Assembly: GCA_947044405.1 (NCBI GenBank)
Contig: CAMRHE010000133.1
Span: 1,054,001-1,118,000, forward strand
From: Leptodactylus fallax
Lineage: Eukaryota > Chordata > Amphibia > Anura > Leptodactylidae
Direction of reading: 5' to 3'
DNA: 64,000 bases
Part shown: positions 20,916 through 33,640 of the stretch, in pieces
Layout of the letters: the number at the start of each line of letters is the position of its first letter
Numbering within the stretch: the first letter of the stretch is position 1
Notes under the pieces: generated by a model
What the model was told of the DNA's origin: nothing
Databases searched by the model: none
What the model saw: only the letters and a program-made list of their open reading frames with translations
Translations under genes and position numbers: made by a program

Positions 20916-22458
20916 TTTGGATCTTTAATTTGAGTGTGCCATTCAACCTCTCCACCTTGCCTGAACTCTGAGGATGGTAGGGTGTGTGGAAAGCTTGCTC
21001 AATCCCTAGTGCAGACATTATTTCTTTCATTATCTCACCTGTGAAATGTGTACCTCTGTCAGACTCAATCACCTCGGGCACTCCAAACCTGCACACAAGC
21101 TCAGACATCAGTTTCTTGGCAGTTGCTTGTGCGGTTGCTTTGCTCACAGGGTAGGCCTCAGGCCATCCTGAAAACAGATCCACACAGACCAATACATACT
21201 CGTATGTTCCAGACTTAGGCAACTGTATGTAATCTATCTGTATCCTCTGAAATGGGTACAGGGATTTTGGTGTACACTTGGTGGGTGTTTTAACTACCTG
21301 TCCTGGGTTGTGTAGAGCACATATGTGACATGCTTTTACGTGATTGCTAGCAGCTCTTCCAAAACCTGGGGCAAACCATAATTTACCCACTAATGACTCC
21401 ATGGCATTTCGAGAGGCATGCACCTTACCGTGGGCCAAGCCAGCCATCTGGGGGTAGACTGCTGCGGGCAGACATAATCGATCCCCCATTTTCCACATAC
21501 CATCACCGTCTGTAGCACCTGCTTTTCTCCATCTTTCAGTTTCCACACTGGTGACCTTTGAGTACAGCCCTTTTGGGTCTGCTAGGTCAATGTCCATTTT
21601 GCTCACCTGGTTGGGACCCCTTCTCGCCAGTAGTGCTGCAGCCTTGGCTGCTATGTCAGCTCTCTCATTTCCACGGCTTTCAGGGTCCCTTCCTTTTGCG
21701 TGAGCTCTGACTTTCACAATTGCCAGCTGCTTTGGGAGCAGTATGGCCTCCATCAGTCGACTTACCACATCTCCATTCTTAATTGGCTTGCCCTGGGCCG
21801 TTAGGAAGTTCCTTGCCCTCCATATTGGACCATAATCATGTGCAATGCCAAAAGCATACCTGGAGTCAGTGTATGTGTTAGCTGTTCTACCTTTGGCTAT
21901 CTTACAAGCCTCCATAAGGGCTTTAAGCTCAGCTTCTTGGGCTGACATGTGTGGTGGAAGAGCTTCCTGGACTATGATGTCATGTTCAGTGACTACAGCA
22001 TACCCTGTAACAAATTTGCCTTCATCTGTCAGATACCTTGAGCTGTCCACAAACATCTCATAATCAGGATTTTGTAACGGCACATCCGTGACATGGTCAA
22101 ATCCCACTGTTTCCTGTGACATAAGAGCCACGCAATCATGTTCATTCTGGCTGTCAAACAGTTCTTCTTCAGAGAGGGAATTTAAAAATAACTCATCTTC
22201 CACTCCCCCTTTTGAATCATGAACTCCTACAGGAAGAAGAGTTGCAGGATTCAAAGTTAAACAGCGTTGAAAAGAGATGTTTGAGGAGGACTGCAGAGCA
22301 AATTCCATTTTGCACTGCCGTGCCAAAGAAAGGTGACGTCTGTCTACCTGTGTGAGGATAGCATGGATGTCATGAGGTGTATACACAACCAGTATGTGAT
22401 CTAGGACAATGTCTGAGCTTTTCTCAAGCAACGCTTGTACTGAGAGGACAACACGCAC
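20881..22458 (-). pseudogene. pol: ERV RNase H and integrase core
   Basis: 525 residues (GTG at the track start; the frame is open a little upstream). Residues ~130-275 are RNase H with D138 (FVDSS), E175 or E177 (AQEAELKAL), D198 (TYTDSRYAF) and D268 (NERADIAAK). Residues ~340-505 are integrase: an H343/H347-C377/C380 zinc site, then catalytic D409 (QIDYIQLP), D467 (ESDRGTHFTG) and E503 (KVERLNG), giving the exact D-35-E spacing. The last ~13 residues are out of frame after an A7 run. The connection to RT upstream is also broken, near 22490-22510. Confidence 0.92.
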
Positions 22459-22487
22459 ACAGGAGGGGGTCCCCCTGGCTACAGCAT

Positions 22488-23876
22488 CTAACCATGAGCT
22501 GTAATGTGTTGTTGTGTGAGAACTGCAGTTGCGTGCCCTATCATCTCAGTCACGTAGAGCTGAAAAGGTTTCTGATAGTCAGGTAGGCCTAGGGCCGGAG
22601 CACTGACTATCTGCAACTTCAGCTGATAAAACGCATCCAAGGCCTCAGGTGTGATGCTGAATGGCTTTGAGGAGAGGCTATCGTACAGAGGTTGCATGGT
22701 CAGAGATGCAGATCTGATCCATGGCCTACAGTAGGATACCAATCCCAAGAAGGTACGTAGCTGAGCATGATAGGTTGGCACCTGCATGTCTCTCACCACC
22801 TTGGTCCTCTCATCTGACAGGTGCTTGGTACCCTGGCCGAGACAGTGTCCCAGGAACACCACTTTTTGTTTGCAAAATTGCAACTTGTCCTTGTTGGCCT
22901 TGCAGCCGTTCTGGTAGAGGAAACACAACAGGCTGATGGTCGCCGCTTCACAGGTTGGTTTGTCTGGAGCACAAAGAAGAAGATCGTCAACATATTGTAA
23001 CAGAACAACATCATCATGTGGAAAATACCAAGTACTCATAATAAGTGTAAGACACCTTGTGAATTGGTTAGGACTGTTTTGCGCCCCTTGTGGTAGTACT
23101 GTCCAGGTGTACTGTTTACCCCTGAATGTAAATGCAAACAAATACTGGCAATCGGGGTGTAAAGGCACAGAAAAATATGCATTGGAAAGATCTATACAAC
23201 TGTACCAGGTGGTACCTGTGGGGACAGCTGACAGCAAGGTGTGTGGGTTAGGTACCACTGGGGTTTCAAGTAGTGTTACTTTATTCAATTCCCTAAGATC
23301 ATGAACCATACGGTATGTGTCTGGTTCTCCCTTTTTGTCCTTTTTCTTCACTGGGAAAAGAGGAGTGTTTGCTACAGAAGTGCATTCCTTCAATGCCTCT
23401 GCTTTCACTAATTCCACTATTGTTACTGCTATGGCATCCTCTTGGGCATGGGTCAGAGGATATTGTTTAATCCTGGGTGGCTGAGCACCAGGTTTCAGGG
23501 TTACCATAACAGGGGGTACATCCAATTTACCTAAGTCTGTTTTCCCAGTTGCCCATAATGCTGTTGGCACTTGGGATAACAGTACATTTTCTTCTTCAGT
23601 GAGGACAAAAATACAATTTGGTGTACTTAACTCGGCAGATAACAAACACAAAATCTCATGGTTAGTATGTGTGACTTTTACATATGCTTCTCCTGATGAA
23701 TGTAACATGATGTTACAACCTAATACTCCCATCACATCTGTACCAAGAATGTTATCTGATGTGTCAGAGACTAAATACCTAGTGAGTATCCTGCAACCCT
23801 GAAATGAGGTTTCTACAGGATCAGTTTGATCTAAAGCATCCACCGCTTTAGTGAGAAGTCTTCCATAAACTTCCAC
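22488..23876 (-). pseudogene. pol: ERV protease remnant and reverse transcriptase
   Basis: 462 residues, open from a stop just upstream of a GTG at 23876. The first ~110 residues resemble the C-terminal part of a retroviral protease and linker (SDTSDNILGTDVMGVLG), but no DTGA active-site motif is present. RT follows with MVHDLRELNKVT, SCIDLSNAYFSVPL, LPQGAQNSPNQF, the catalytic YVDD (residues 295-298) and LGLVSYCRPWI of the thumb/connection. The sequence is of gamma/epsilon type. The frame ends at 22488 where a small deletion or indel separates it from RNase H. Confidence 0.9.
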
Positions 23877-24802
23877 TGACTCACCTTTCTCTCTCTTTTA
23901 ACAGATACCTTACTTCAGGTGATAACAGGCAAGACAATAAATTCACATAACATAGTACAAGACATAATTTCATATGTTTGAGTATGTTCTTGAATATTTT
24001 ACACATATATATTGTCATTGTACCTTACTTTCCATTTAACCTTAGGCTAACACTTTTATCAAAATATTTTCCCTTTGGGCATAAATAGTCATCATACACA
24101 GGCTGCGGACCCCGGAGGCCCAAAGCCAAGTTTCACTTTGTAATAATTGACATGTAACATTACTGGGTAACACAGTATCATATTCAGCTTGTGATTTTCT
24201 GCGTGCGCATCACATCAGATACAACGTCCTTGGAGCTACTTGGCAGTCAATTAATGTTTTGGTTATTCCCTGCAGAACATCTGCAGAGCGCTACAACAGA
24301 ATACAGGAATACAATTCAAGCAGATAGCAGTTAATACTGACACCAAAATTACATATTACTATTTTTGTACAATTTTCAAATATTTCCCAAACCCCACAGA
24401 CTTTAGAATTTTCTTCACTGGATTCCAACCAAAAGTTGAACCCCTGTGGAACATCACAATATCCTAGTTTCTTCTTTTTAGGGGACATTTCCTGAAAGCG
24501 GATTTAATTTTACAAAAAGCATAAAAGTTGAATCCTGGCATTGATATAAACAGAATGAATATTACAAATACAGGTGATATAATACATAATCCAATAAACA
24601 TCATACCGATGGTGTATAGTTTTTCTCTTTGCACTATATCAGATTCTCTGAGTATTTTGTTAAAGTAGGTAATATTTCATACAGAACTGGGAGATGAGAT
24701 GGGTTATATTAAACAATAATACTGAGAAGGGTAATGTCTCCCTTCAAGCCTGATTCTCGGAGTGAGGTGGGGGTGATTCATTATTTCCTGAACTATCACC
24801 CC
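23877..24802 (-). other. ERV segment replacing gag-protease, with a membrane-segment reading frame
   Basis: Where CA, NC and the protease start should be, I see no zinc knuckle, no major homology region and no DTG. On the minus strand a 70-codon frame (24676-24464) without an upstream ATG encodes a clear single membrane span (GMMFIGLCIISPVFVIFILF) with a basic tail (FCKIKSAFRKCPLKRRN). A second 65-codon ATG frame (24488-24291, MSPKKKKLGYC) overlaps its end. No family recognised for either; they may be chance frames or relics of foreign sequence. Confidence 0.5.
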
Positions 24803-25042
24803 TTATCCTATTCTATTGCTTCCTTCTATCAGGGCATAAATGCCTCTTTGCAACTTTTTGTCCTGAATCAATCCCGCATGATCTAATCTCCACTGATCCC
24901 AAAATCTACTGTCTACCAACCCAGTTTTGTGTATTCCTGCTCTTTTTAGGATTTTCTTTACCTGTGCGGCTACTTCTTTCCCTTCCCCTATCTCTATTAG
25001 TTCACATGGGGTGTACCATATCTTAGATGGTCCCTTCCCCAT
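24803..25042 (-). pseudogene. gag: ERV gag stub (matrix N-terminus)
   Basis: 79 residues from an ATG in good context (AAGATGG). It starts MGKGPSKIW, with Gly2 suitable for myristoylation as in retroviral matrix proteins. The rest is helical and charged (KEVAAQVKKILKRAGI, FWDQWRLDHAGLIQD). The position, directly after the leader, and the MG start suggest Gag matrix. It ends at a stop after IEGSNRIG, and no capsid or nucleocapsid follows. The assignment is by position and start motif only. Confidence 0.55.
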
Positions 25043-25820
25043 CTTGGCTGGTAGCTAATCAGCCGATGAGTCTCTCACTCCTCTAGGGCAACCTTTAGAC
25101 AATAGAGGGTCACTTATGACTACTTAGTGAGAACTCCCAGACAGACTCTTCTGTCTTCTATGAACTACTTGTGTAAGTTCAGGAGTAGTGCTCAGGGCAA
25201 TGCCTCAATTGGCTTCCACAGGCTCAACTTTCTGCCTGTGTCCCCTTACCAAAACACTCCCAAATCACTACACGCACTTCTTCGCGCGGATTCTACTAAG
25301 TCCTTCGTGCTACTACTCAGGTCCCATTCGACCTTGACCGTCCAGGCACGGCTGGAGGCTAGTGTTCCAAAACAAGGACTTTTCAATCACTCAGTGCTTC
25401 TCAGTTCCGAACCTTGTCCGCAACTCTAAACTCTAGGGGTTAAGAATAGAGAACTTTTCCCCATTCTTTGCAGCCTTATATATCTTATAACACAGGTAAC
25501 ATGCCTTCTCAGTAGACAGGTAAACAGGTAAGACAAAAAGCAAAGAAAACAATTTCCATATCATTTACAGGTGACATGTCCCTTTTAGGTTCTTCCGTAC
25601 TATACAATTGGCATCGAGATGTCATATAAGCATGCAGCAGCTTACCTCACTCATCGATACAGAGAATAGACACACAGGAACCTCAGATATACTAATTGGC
25701 AAGATCAAAGGCTTACCTTCACAGTACTGTTTTTATCTATCTGAGGTCCTCTGGTCCCGTCCTCAAGTCAATCGGTGAGTGGGTCGGCACTCTATCGGCT
25801 GCACATCAGACGATCTCGAG

Positions 25821-25838
25821 GCCCCACGTTGGGCGCCA
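25821..25838 (-). promoter_or_regulatory. ERV primer-binding site, tRNA-Lys type
   Basis: The minus strand reads TGGCGCCCAACGTGGGGC five bases after the 5' LTR. From memory this is the complement of the 3' end of tRNA-Lys1,2, the primer used by Mason-Pfizer monkey virus and foamy viruses. The match is full length over 18 bases. Confidence 0.88.
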
Positions 25839-25843
25839 ATTTC

Positions 25844-26895
<1,052 letters not shown>

Positions 26896-27470
26896 AGACA
26901 GTGTGGAATACGTGCTCATACAGTGGAAGATCATAGCAGCTGCAAGATTATTGGGACCCCAGAGCCATAATTGCCAACTTCCCAAAAAAGTCACGGGTGA
27001 CCTACTGTGATCTCAGAAGAATGGGTGAATCTCCCAGACCCAGTTATATGCCCAAGCTTCCAGTCACATTATATGTGAGCCTGATGTGGGCACTTTACTT
27101 GGCAGTCAAAAAAGTGGCATGATTGGTACATCTTGTGCCAATAAAGGGAAATAAACCCAACCCCCCAGGTATCCAGTACTCTTCATGGCACCACTCAGTT
27201 CTAGTCTTCTCTGAAAAGTCTTTGCTGAAAATCTATCCATGGTTGCCAGGTCTCCATAAATGTATCTTGCTTATTCTTAAAGCTCTCCATTATCATAATA
27301 TCATTAAGTTAAAGGGGTTGACTGGGATAAATTGATATTGCTAATCTAAGTTAAACAACCCCCCAATCTCGCTACCTTCTAAATTACTTAGTGTACCAAA
27401 AATCTTTATTTACCTAGATTGCCTCAGGCACATTTTCCGAAGATGTTCCATTTCTTGAAGGGGGGGAAAC
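26896..27470. other. Non-coding, nothing recognised
   Basis: Follows the truncated Tc1 end. No gene or bounded repeat is supported. Confidence 0.5.
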
Positions 27471-27727
27471 CAGTGGCGTAAATACCAGTGAAGCAGCGGG
27501 TGCGGCTGCCACAGGGCCCGGGACATTTCAAAAAGACCCCAGAGTATAATAATTGTTCATGGTTGGTTCACAATTGGGCATAATACTGTGTGCAGGGGCC
27601 ACTATTGGGCATAATAGTGTGTGCAGGAATGAGGGGAATGCGGATTGTGCGGGGCGGGGGAGGCGGTTGCCGGGGGGCCATGTCAAATGTTTGCTTTGGG
27701 GCCCAGCCGTTCCTAGTTACACCACTG
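27471..27727. mobile_element. hAT MITE, CAGTGGCGTAA type, with perfect 8-bp duplication
   Basis: The 257 bp run from CAGTGGCGTAAATAC to GTTACACCACTG, ends inverse to each other, flanked on both sides by GGGGAAAC (27463-27470 and 27728-27735). Eight-base duplications and CAGTG...CACTG ends define hAT elements. Non-coding. Confidence 0.92.
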
Positions 27728-27735
27728 GGGGAAAC

Positions 27736-29310
27736 GTAACGTCACCTATACTAACCCACCCCATCATACTTACCTGTCTTCCGGTCCAGATCTTCTGGCT
27801 CTATTGTGCAGGCGTGGGCGGCCGGCAAACATCAAGAAGAGGAGGTGCCAGCCCAGAAGAGGTGACGTCCCGTGCCCAGAAGTTCCAGACCGGAAGACTG
27901 GTAAATATGATGGGGTGGGGAGGGTTGAGTTAGTTAGGAAGGACTAGTAGTTCGCGGGCTAACTAGGAAACAGGGAGGGGGTGTGAGTAAGAAAGGGAGG
28001 GGGAAGTAGTGAGAGAGGGAGGTGGTGTGAGTCAGCTCTGAGTGAAGCGCAAGGCACGGACATGCAGCGATTTCCAAAACAATTGCAGTTTTGGAAATCG
28101 CAGCATGTCAATTATACCTAGAAAAATGCCAGCGGTTTTCTTATAGATACATACGTAGGTTGCCATAAGACCCATTGTTTGAAAACCAGCATGAGAGGTG
28201 GCAAAAAATAAAAAGTCACAATTTTTGGTGCGAGTATGTTCATGTGCACCAAAAATTTAAACTTTTATTTTACACCAGAAAGTACCCTAAAATGTATGAG
28301 AACTCTCCCCCACATAGGCTGGTTGATATGTACAATGCCTCTCTATATATAGTGTATTGAATGTACTGTGCTTGGCTGAGGAGCCCAGAGGCCTAGTCAG
28401 ATTCACTCTGTTTCATGGGCCCATGGTCTCACCCTGGCTCGGGCACCAATCCGAGGATACTAACCCCTGTGGTCCAGTTTATGCTTGTCAATACTTATGA
28501 CAGATTTTACACTGACAAGCAGCGTACTAGGCCCTGCTTTTTGTGTTGTTACCATGGCAACCCATCAGCACCCTGAGGCTCCGATGGGGTGAAAGAGGAG
28601 GCCTCTTTCCTCTGTATAAGTGCAGCGGTGGATATAGACCATGTCACCTAAGGGGGTGTACATCCAGGATAGGAGATCTCTCTGGTTCCTATGGCACTTT
28701 GCAGTTAGTACATACCGTAAATGTAAGACAGTGTAAAAATACAGACATATTACAACCCTTTGAACTGCGGTTATTTCTTGCTGAACACATTTATAACTTC
28801 ATAATCTGATAGAGGAACACAATAGTGATGGCCGCAGATAAAACCACAGACAATACATATTTCTATTACCAAATACCAAACTTTTCACCTGACAAGGTAA
28901 AATAAGTTTTTCCCCCTACAGAACTAAACAATTTGCTTCAGCCAATCCAAAGGTTACAGTCTACATGATAACTTACCGGCATGTCAGCAGTCTGATAGAT
29001 CTCTATCCACCGCAACAATAATCTCGCTACCATATCAGCTATACTGAAATAACTGCAGTACGTCTTGTACGTGCATAGGAGGTCGCCATATTGTCTGCAT
29101 AATGCTGTAGGTTTAGACGGGGCTGTCTCCCTGTCTGGCCTGTAGGAGCCTAAATGGCAGCCCTAGTCAAAGGTGTAGCTATAAGTGATGTGGCGGTATC
29201 AGTTGCTCCTTATACCTGAGGGGTCCGCAGGCCGTTCTGCCACATGAGATAACACCAGTATCATAAATGGCACATTATAAGTGGTGGTCCTGTAACAGAC
29301 CAAGAAGAGG
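27736..29310. other. Non-coding; MITE debris and one hairpin
   Basis: No gene. A strong hairpin lies at 28061-28107 (listed separately). About 29320-29560 resembles one arm of a MITE ('ggctacgtgcacag') without a clear partner. Confidence 0.5.
28061..28107. repeat. Perfect-stem hairpin, ~20-bp arms
   Basis: CATGCAGCGATTTCCAAAAC and GTTTTGGAAATCGCAGCATG are inverse copies with one mismatch, separated by a 7-base loop. The same 'aaatcgc..catgtcaattat' string occurs near 50650 in MITE debris, so this is probably the centre or end of a MITE. Confidence 0.75.
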
Positions 29311-29639
29311 CTCCAAGTAAGGCTACGTGCACAGAAAAGTGTGAATGTACGGGGCCGTAAAAAAACCATCATGGACGGCACATGGATGATATCCTTATTC
29401 TATCCGTGCCCTCAACGAACCCATTCATTTTATTATGAGCCCGTGTCTCCAAACAGATGGGAATAGGACCTGTCCTGACTTTTGCACCCGGGCTCACAGC
29501 CCCCCCCCCCCATAATACATGGTCGACTGTATGGGGCAATATGTATGTGCTAGCCGTTAATAAACACAGCTAGCGTGCTGACAAGGTGCATGGAAATTCG
29601 TATGGAGTACAGTACAGATAATGCAGATATAGTGGTTAG

Positions 29640-29890
29640 GACTACTATATATGTCATAATACTGTTCTATAGGGATTTGGGATATCGTCTAACCCCAATC
29701 CTAGCAGACCCAATTCGGGTGAAATGTTAATGTTGAGGATACTTAGTTTTGAAACCAAAAAGTTTACAGTACGCCAAAGTGGTTGAATTATCAGGCATTC
29801 CCAGAAAATATGTAAGATAGACACCCCCGGAGCCATCAGCAAAGGGGGACATAACTTTGGAATGGGGGAACCAATAACTCCTGCAGTTTC
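29640..29890 (-). pseudogene. LINE ORF2 C-terminal fossil (L1/Tx1 type)
   Basis: The minus strand encodes SILHIFWECLIIQPLWRTV and NISPELGLLGLGLDDIPNPYRT, matching the Cys/His C-terminal region of L1/Tx1-like ORF2 (compare GTLHHIFWTCPLILGFW in the intact LINE at 7.5 kb). Only about 80 codons survive. Confidence 0.7.
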
Positions 29891-30369
29891 ATCTTTGTGC
29901 AGTAGTTGTGTTGATTTATATAGGCTGGTTCAGCTTTAAGAGTATATGCGTGTATATTGAGCTTTAGGAGTATATAGTGCCTAGTGTGTTACTGTAGGGA
30001 GGAGTTTAGGAATAGATGTAACTTCCTGTCTCATTCATCTCTTCCTCTTTCTCACCACAAGGACTGGAGGAAACAATTCCCTCCCACCTGCCCTCTTTTA
30101 ATCACTATTTTACAATTGCTTTTTTTACGTTTACCTGTATAATGTATCTATTATTGTATAATTTCTTTGTTTGATACTATAATTGTGTATCTGGTCTTGT
30201 CATGACAGCCGGAGGTAGGAAGGTCTGGCAGGGCACGCTTCAAGGTGGAACTGTCATGAAAAGGGGACCGTTGGTGGTATGGTACCCCTGGGCGTTATGG
30301 TGATTATCGGAAGGTTAGTTATAAAAGGACATGGCAAAAAGTTATGCAGCACCCGGGACATATTTGTCG

Positions 30370-30575
30370 GCTCCCGAGTTGGTGCGATGCGGCTGGGAGA
30401 ATTGTTAGTCGGGTGTTGCTTCTGACAGGCTCCCGCCACACCTCCCTAGGAATTTTGTTAAATCTGTTAATAAAAGTTATCTCCCGAGTCGGCGCGATGC
30501 GGCTGGGAGAATTGTTAGTCGGGCGCTGCTTCTGACAGGCTCCCGCCAGACCTCCCTAAAAATTTTGTAAAATCT
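30370..30575. repeat. Two tandem ~111-bp units, LTR-like
   Basis: The unit 'ctcccgagt.ggcgcgatgcggctgggagaattgttagtcggg...' occurs twice (from about 30373 and 30483) with few differences. Upstream is TATAAAAGG (about 30319) and between units AATAAA (30469), a combination expected in an LTR. No matching second LTR or internal coding region is present here. Confidence 0.6.
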
Positions 30576-31830
30576 TTTTTTTTTTTTTTAAAAAAAAGAA
30601 AAAAAAAGGTGTTATATATACAATTCTAAGATGACTTTTATGAGTTAAAGTTGGCATTATCCTTCTAAGCCTAAGGGAAGGGCAGTCCTCCAGCCATGGT
30701 TCCCTAGAGGTTTCCTCCACAGGGTTTTTCCTCTCCTGAGTGCTGTAGGATGACTCTTCGTGAGTCGGGGGTTTGCTGAGTTTAGTCCATATTTCATAGC
30801 ATTTGCCTGAACATTTAGTTTTTAAGTTATTTGTTCGTGGCAATGGCAATAAGTGTACAAATAAATAAATTGAAATAATATTAAGTTAAAAAAGAAAAGA
30901 AAAAAAAAATGAAAAATTATAAAGAGAATCAGTTGAATCTAAAAATGTTACATGTCACATGGTCCATTAGTAAACTGTCACAGCTTTACTTTGGAGGTTG
31001 AGTAGTCAGGTGGAAGTTGCAGGCAAGTTATTGTGGACTTATTTTAACTAATAGAGGAGGTTAAACCTCACAGTGCTGAACAGGCTGAGCTTTGGAAATG
31101 GCCAGCCTGAAGGATGTCGTAATAGTAACGTCATCCAGGGGCGGGCAGAGTGGTTAAGCACAGGGTCGTTGGTGCCCTTAAAGTGTACTGGCTCTGCTAG
31201 AATTGCAAGCCGGAGCGTGCCACCCCTTTATTGCTGTCTGGCCGGCTGCTGTATGTCAGACAGCTGGGGATCTCACAGTATTCGTGAATCCCAATGGTTT
31301 AGCACTTCACCTGACTCCTTCTGTGATTATTTTAGTTCTGTGATTTAATTAAAGCTGTGGCCATTTTTACACCAAAATAAAGTGTTTTGTGTGTTTATTC
31401 CAAAGTCAGTGTTTACTGTAGTTTGAGTGGTTTTAGAAGGAGTGAGGGTCCATCCCATATCCAAAAATAAAGTTCCCATGTATCCACAGCTTCTCCAACA
31501 ATATGGGGATGAAGATGGTAGATTTTGGAAAGTACGTAGGGCGTGTAGTACCATCTAGACAAAAACTTCTAGTAGTGTTTATGGTGGTTGATGCATGATG
31601 TCGCATTTATTGCAAATTTTAAGGGCTGCCAGCCAGGTCTTCTCTTCAAAATGTTGAGATGCCATTTTACTATATGAGAGTGGCTTTCAAAGGGTAAAAG
31701 GAGAGCGAGTGCAGAATAGAAGTTGCTTATACCTTTTCGAGACTTCATATTGTTATTTAAGAAGAGTTGGAAGAGTCAATGGTAAAAATTGGATGTTTCT
31801 AAGAGTAGAACAGGTTTGAAAGGCGGTGCA
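30575..31830 (-). pseudogene. Probable decayed LINE remnants with A-rich 3' end
   Basis: T15 at 30575-30589 reads as a minus-strand poly(A). About 30650-30850 and 31380-31560 read as diverged L1/Tx1 ORF2 C-terminal sequence in broken frames (for example SPYCWRSCGYMGTLF, comparable with the CWRC...GTLHHIF motif). 30960-31380 in between looks unrelated and may be another insertion. Low certainty on boundaries. Confidence 0.4.
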
Positions 31831-32219
31831 GGTGCTAAAGAGCAGGAGAGGAAGTGGCGGCCAGCATAAACAGGAGATCCCATACTACAGCACTAAACAG
31901 GCCAAAACTGCCCACCACCACCTTCCCGTATCCTGCTGGCTGCCTACGGGAAGGTGCTTGACATGACAAAAGGCAGTAATCTCCACCGACCTCGAGAGAA
32001 GGGCTGGATTCAGGGGTTTGCACTTTTGCTTTTCAGTGGCAGGAGGAGGAGGGTTGGGGTAAATGCTCAGAGAGGAGCCCCATTTAAAAGTTTGGTACAG
32101 ACCCGGATTTTACTGTGCAGTTTCAAAGAACTGATAGAGGGACAGAATACGCACTGTGGAAAATTTAGCCCCACCCATTCCACTTCCACCCATAGCCGAG
32201 AATTGACTCACTTGTGTGA

Positions 32220-32220
<1 letters not shown>

Positions 32221-32260
<40 letters not shown>
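32221..32260. repeat. (AT)n microsatellite
   Basis: An uninterrupted TA dinucleotide run of about 19 units. Confidence 0.9.
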
Positions 32261-32827
32261 TTTTACTAACTGCCATAAATATAACATATATATGTTTTTA
32301 TAGTTGAATTTGCAATATATAAGCACCAGATATGTCAAGGAAGCCAATATACAGTAAGGAACCAGACAGACTCGTTTTGAGCAGTAAATTTATTAAGTTA
32401 TATATATACACATTGCCAGTTTCAAATAAGGGTATTATAAGGAGAACATTACATATTATTTAAATCATTCATAAATATTTCAATTTTCACAGTTTTTTAT
32501 TATTTTGTGATGATGACCATTCCTGTTTTCTCTACCTCACCTGCTAGTTCAAAGCTTTGCTGTATAGACTAGGACAGAATGAGCAGAGTCATCTGCTGTA
32601 ATCCATCACTTCCCTGAGACTGTAATGACCTATGACATTTTTCTTGCAATTGGCTCTACTCATTGTGGCTGCCATAAAGCGCACACATCATGCTGCAATG
32701 TACTGAAAATACAGAAAAGACATGTTTCTCTAAAACGGCCACTCAATTTTGGAAAAAAAAAAAAGTCTACAAAATTTTTAAAAATATTCTTCTATAGTTT
32801 CACTGTAAATCTAATTCCTGAAATTTG

Positions 32828-33190
32828 AAGGAGTTTTCCAGGCTTTGGGGGAAAGAGTTAACATTGATGACCTATCTTGAAAATAGGTTATCAATATCAG
32901 ATTGATTGGATTCTGACACCCACACTCCAGTCAATCAGCTGTTCTTGAAATCCTCCGATGCTGCTGGATGGAGCAGAATGGAAGCCGACCCTCAGTAATC
33001 CGACATAGCCACTAGACGATGGACAGAGATGTCTGCTTCCAGCTTCCACTGTGTAGTTTTGATGCCGGCAGCTGCTGAGACCAACGAATCGGTAGGAGGT
33101 GCTGGGTGCTGAACCACCACTAATCTGATATTGACGACCTATCCAAAAAATAAGTCACCAATATAAATTACACAGAAAAACTCTTTAAGA
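32828..33190. mobile_element. MITE with long inverted ends (TTGATGACCTATC type)
   Basis: The left arm (aaggagttttcc...gatgacctatcttgaaaataggttatcaatatcagat) is inverse to the right arm (atctgatattgacgacctatcc...aaaactcttt) over about 65 bp. A fragment of the same family lies at 50960-51003. Non-coding. Confidence 0.7.
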
Positions 33191-33290
33191 AGAAAAGAGG
33201 GTCAAGTGGACATGACTACAAGATTATCCCTCCAAAAAGAGGACAGTAGCGAGGTATAATATATTGTTCTCATGGAATTGACCTAGTTAG

Positions 33291-33512
33291 GGTATGTTCA
33301 AACTGCCGTAATTGAAGTCCGTTGTTCTGATCTGTCATAGGACTTTTTCTTTCATTCGAAAAGTAAAGCAACATGACGGAAGGAAGACTCCATCATGTTT
33401 TTACATTAGAATGCATGTAGAACATGTCATTCTGTTAATGTTCAAGACATTGCTCTAATTCTATGATGGATCAGAACAACGGACTTCAATGACAGGAGTA
33501 TGAACCTAGCTT
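33291..33512. mobile_element. Palindromic MITE
   Basis: About 50-bp arms: 'gaagtccgttgttctgatc' at 33325 is inverse to 'gatcagaacaacggacttc' at 33470, and the outer 'gggtatgttcaaactgcc' matches 'gagtatgaaccta' in inverse. Non-coding. Confidence 0.75.
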
Positions 33513-33640
33513 AACTAAGGACATGGCCAACTTTTCTTTTTCCAAAAGTTTTTAATAAATAAACACGTAGTAGGTATCAACAGCTGAAACCATACGGTAC
33601 TGCACTGAGCATTGGGTACCATTAATTGTAACCCATTAGG

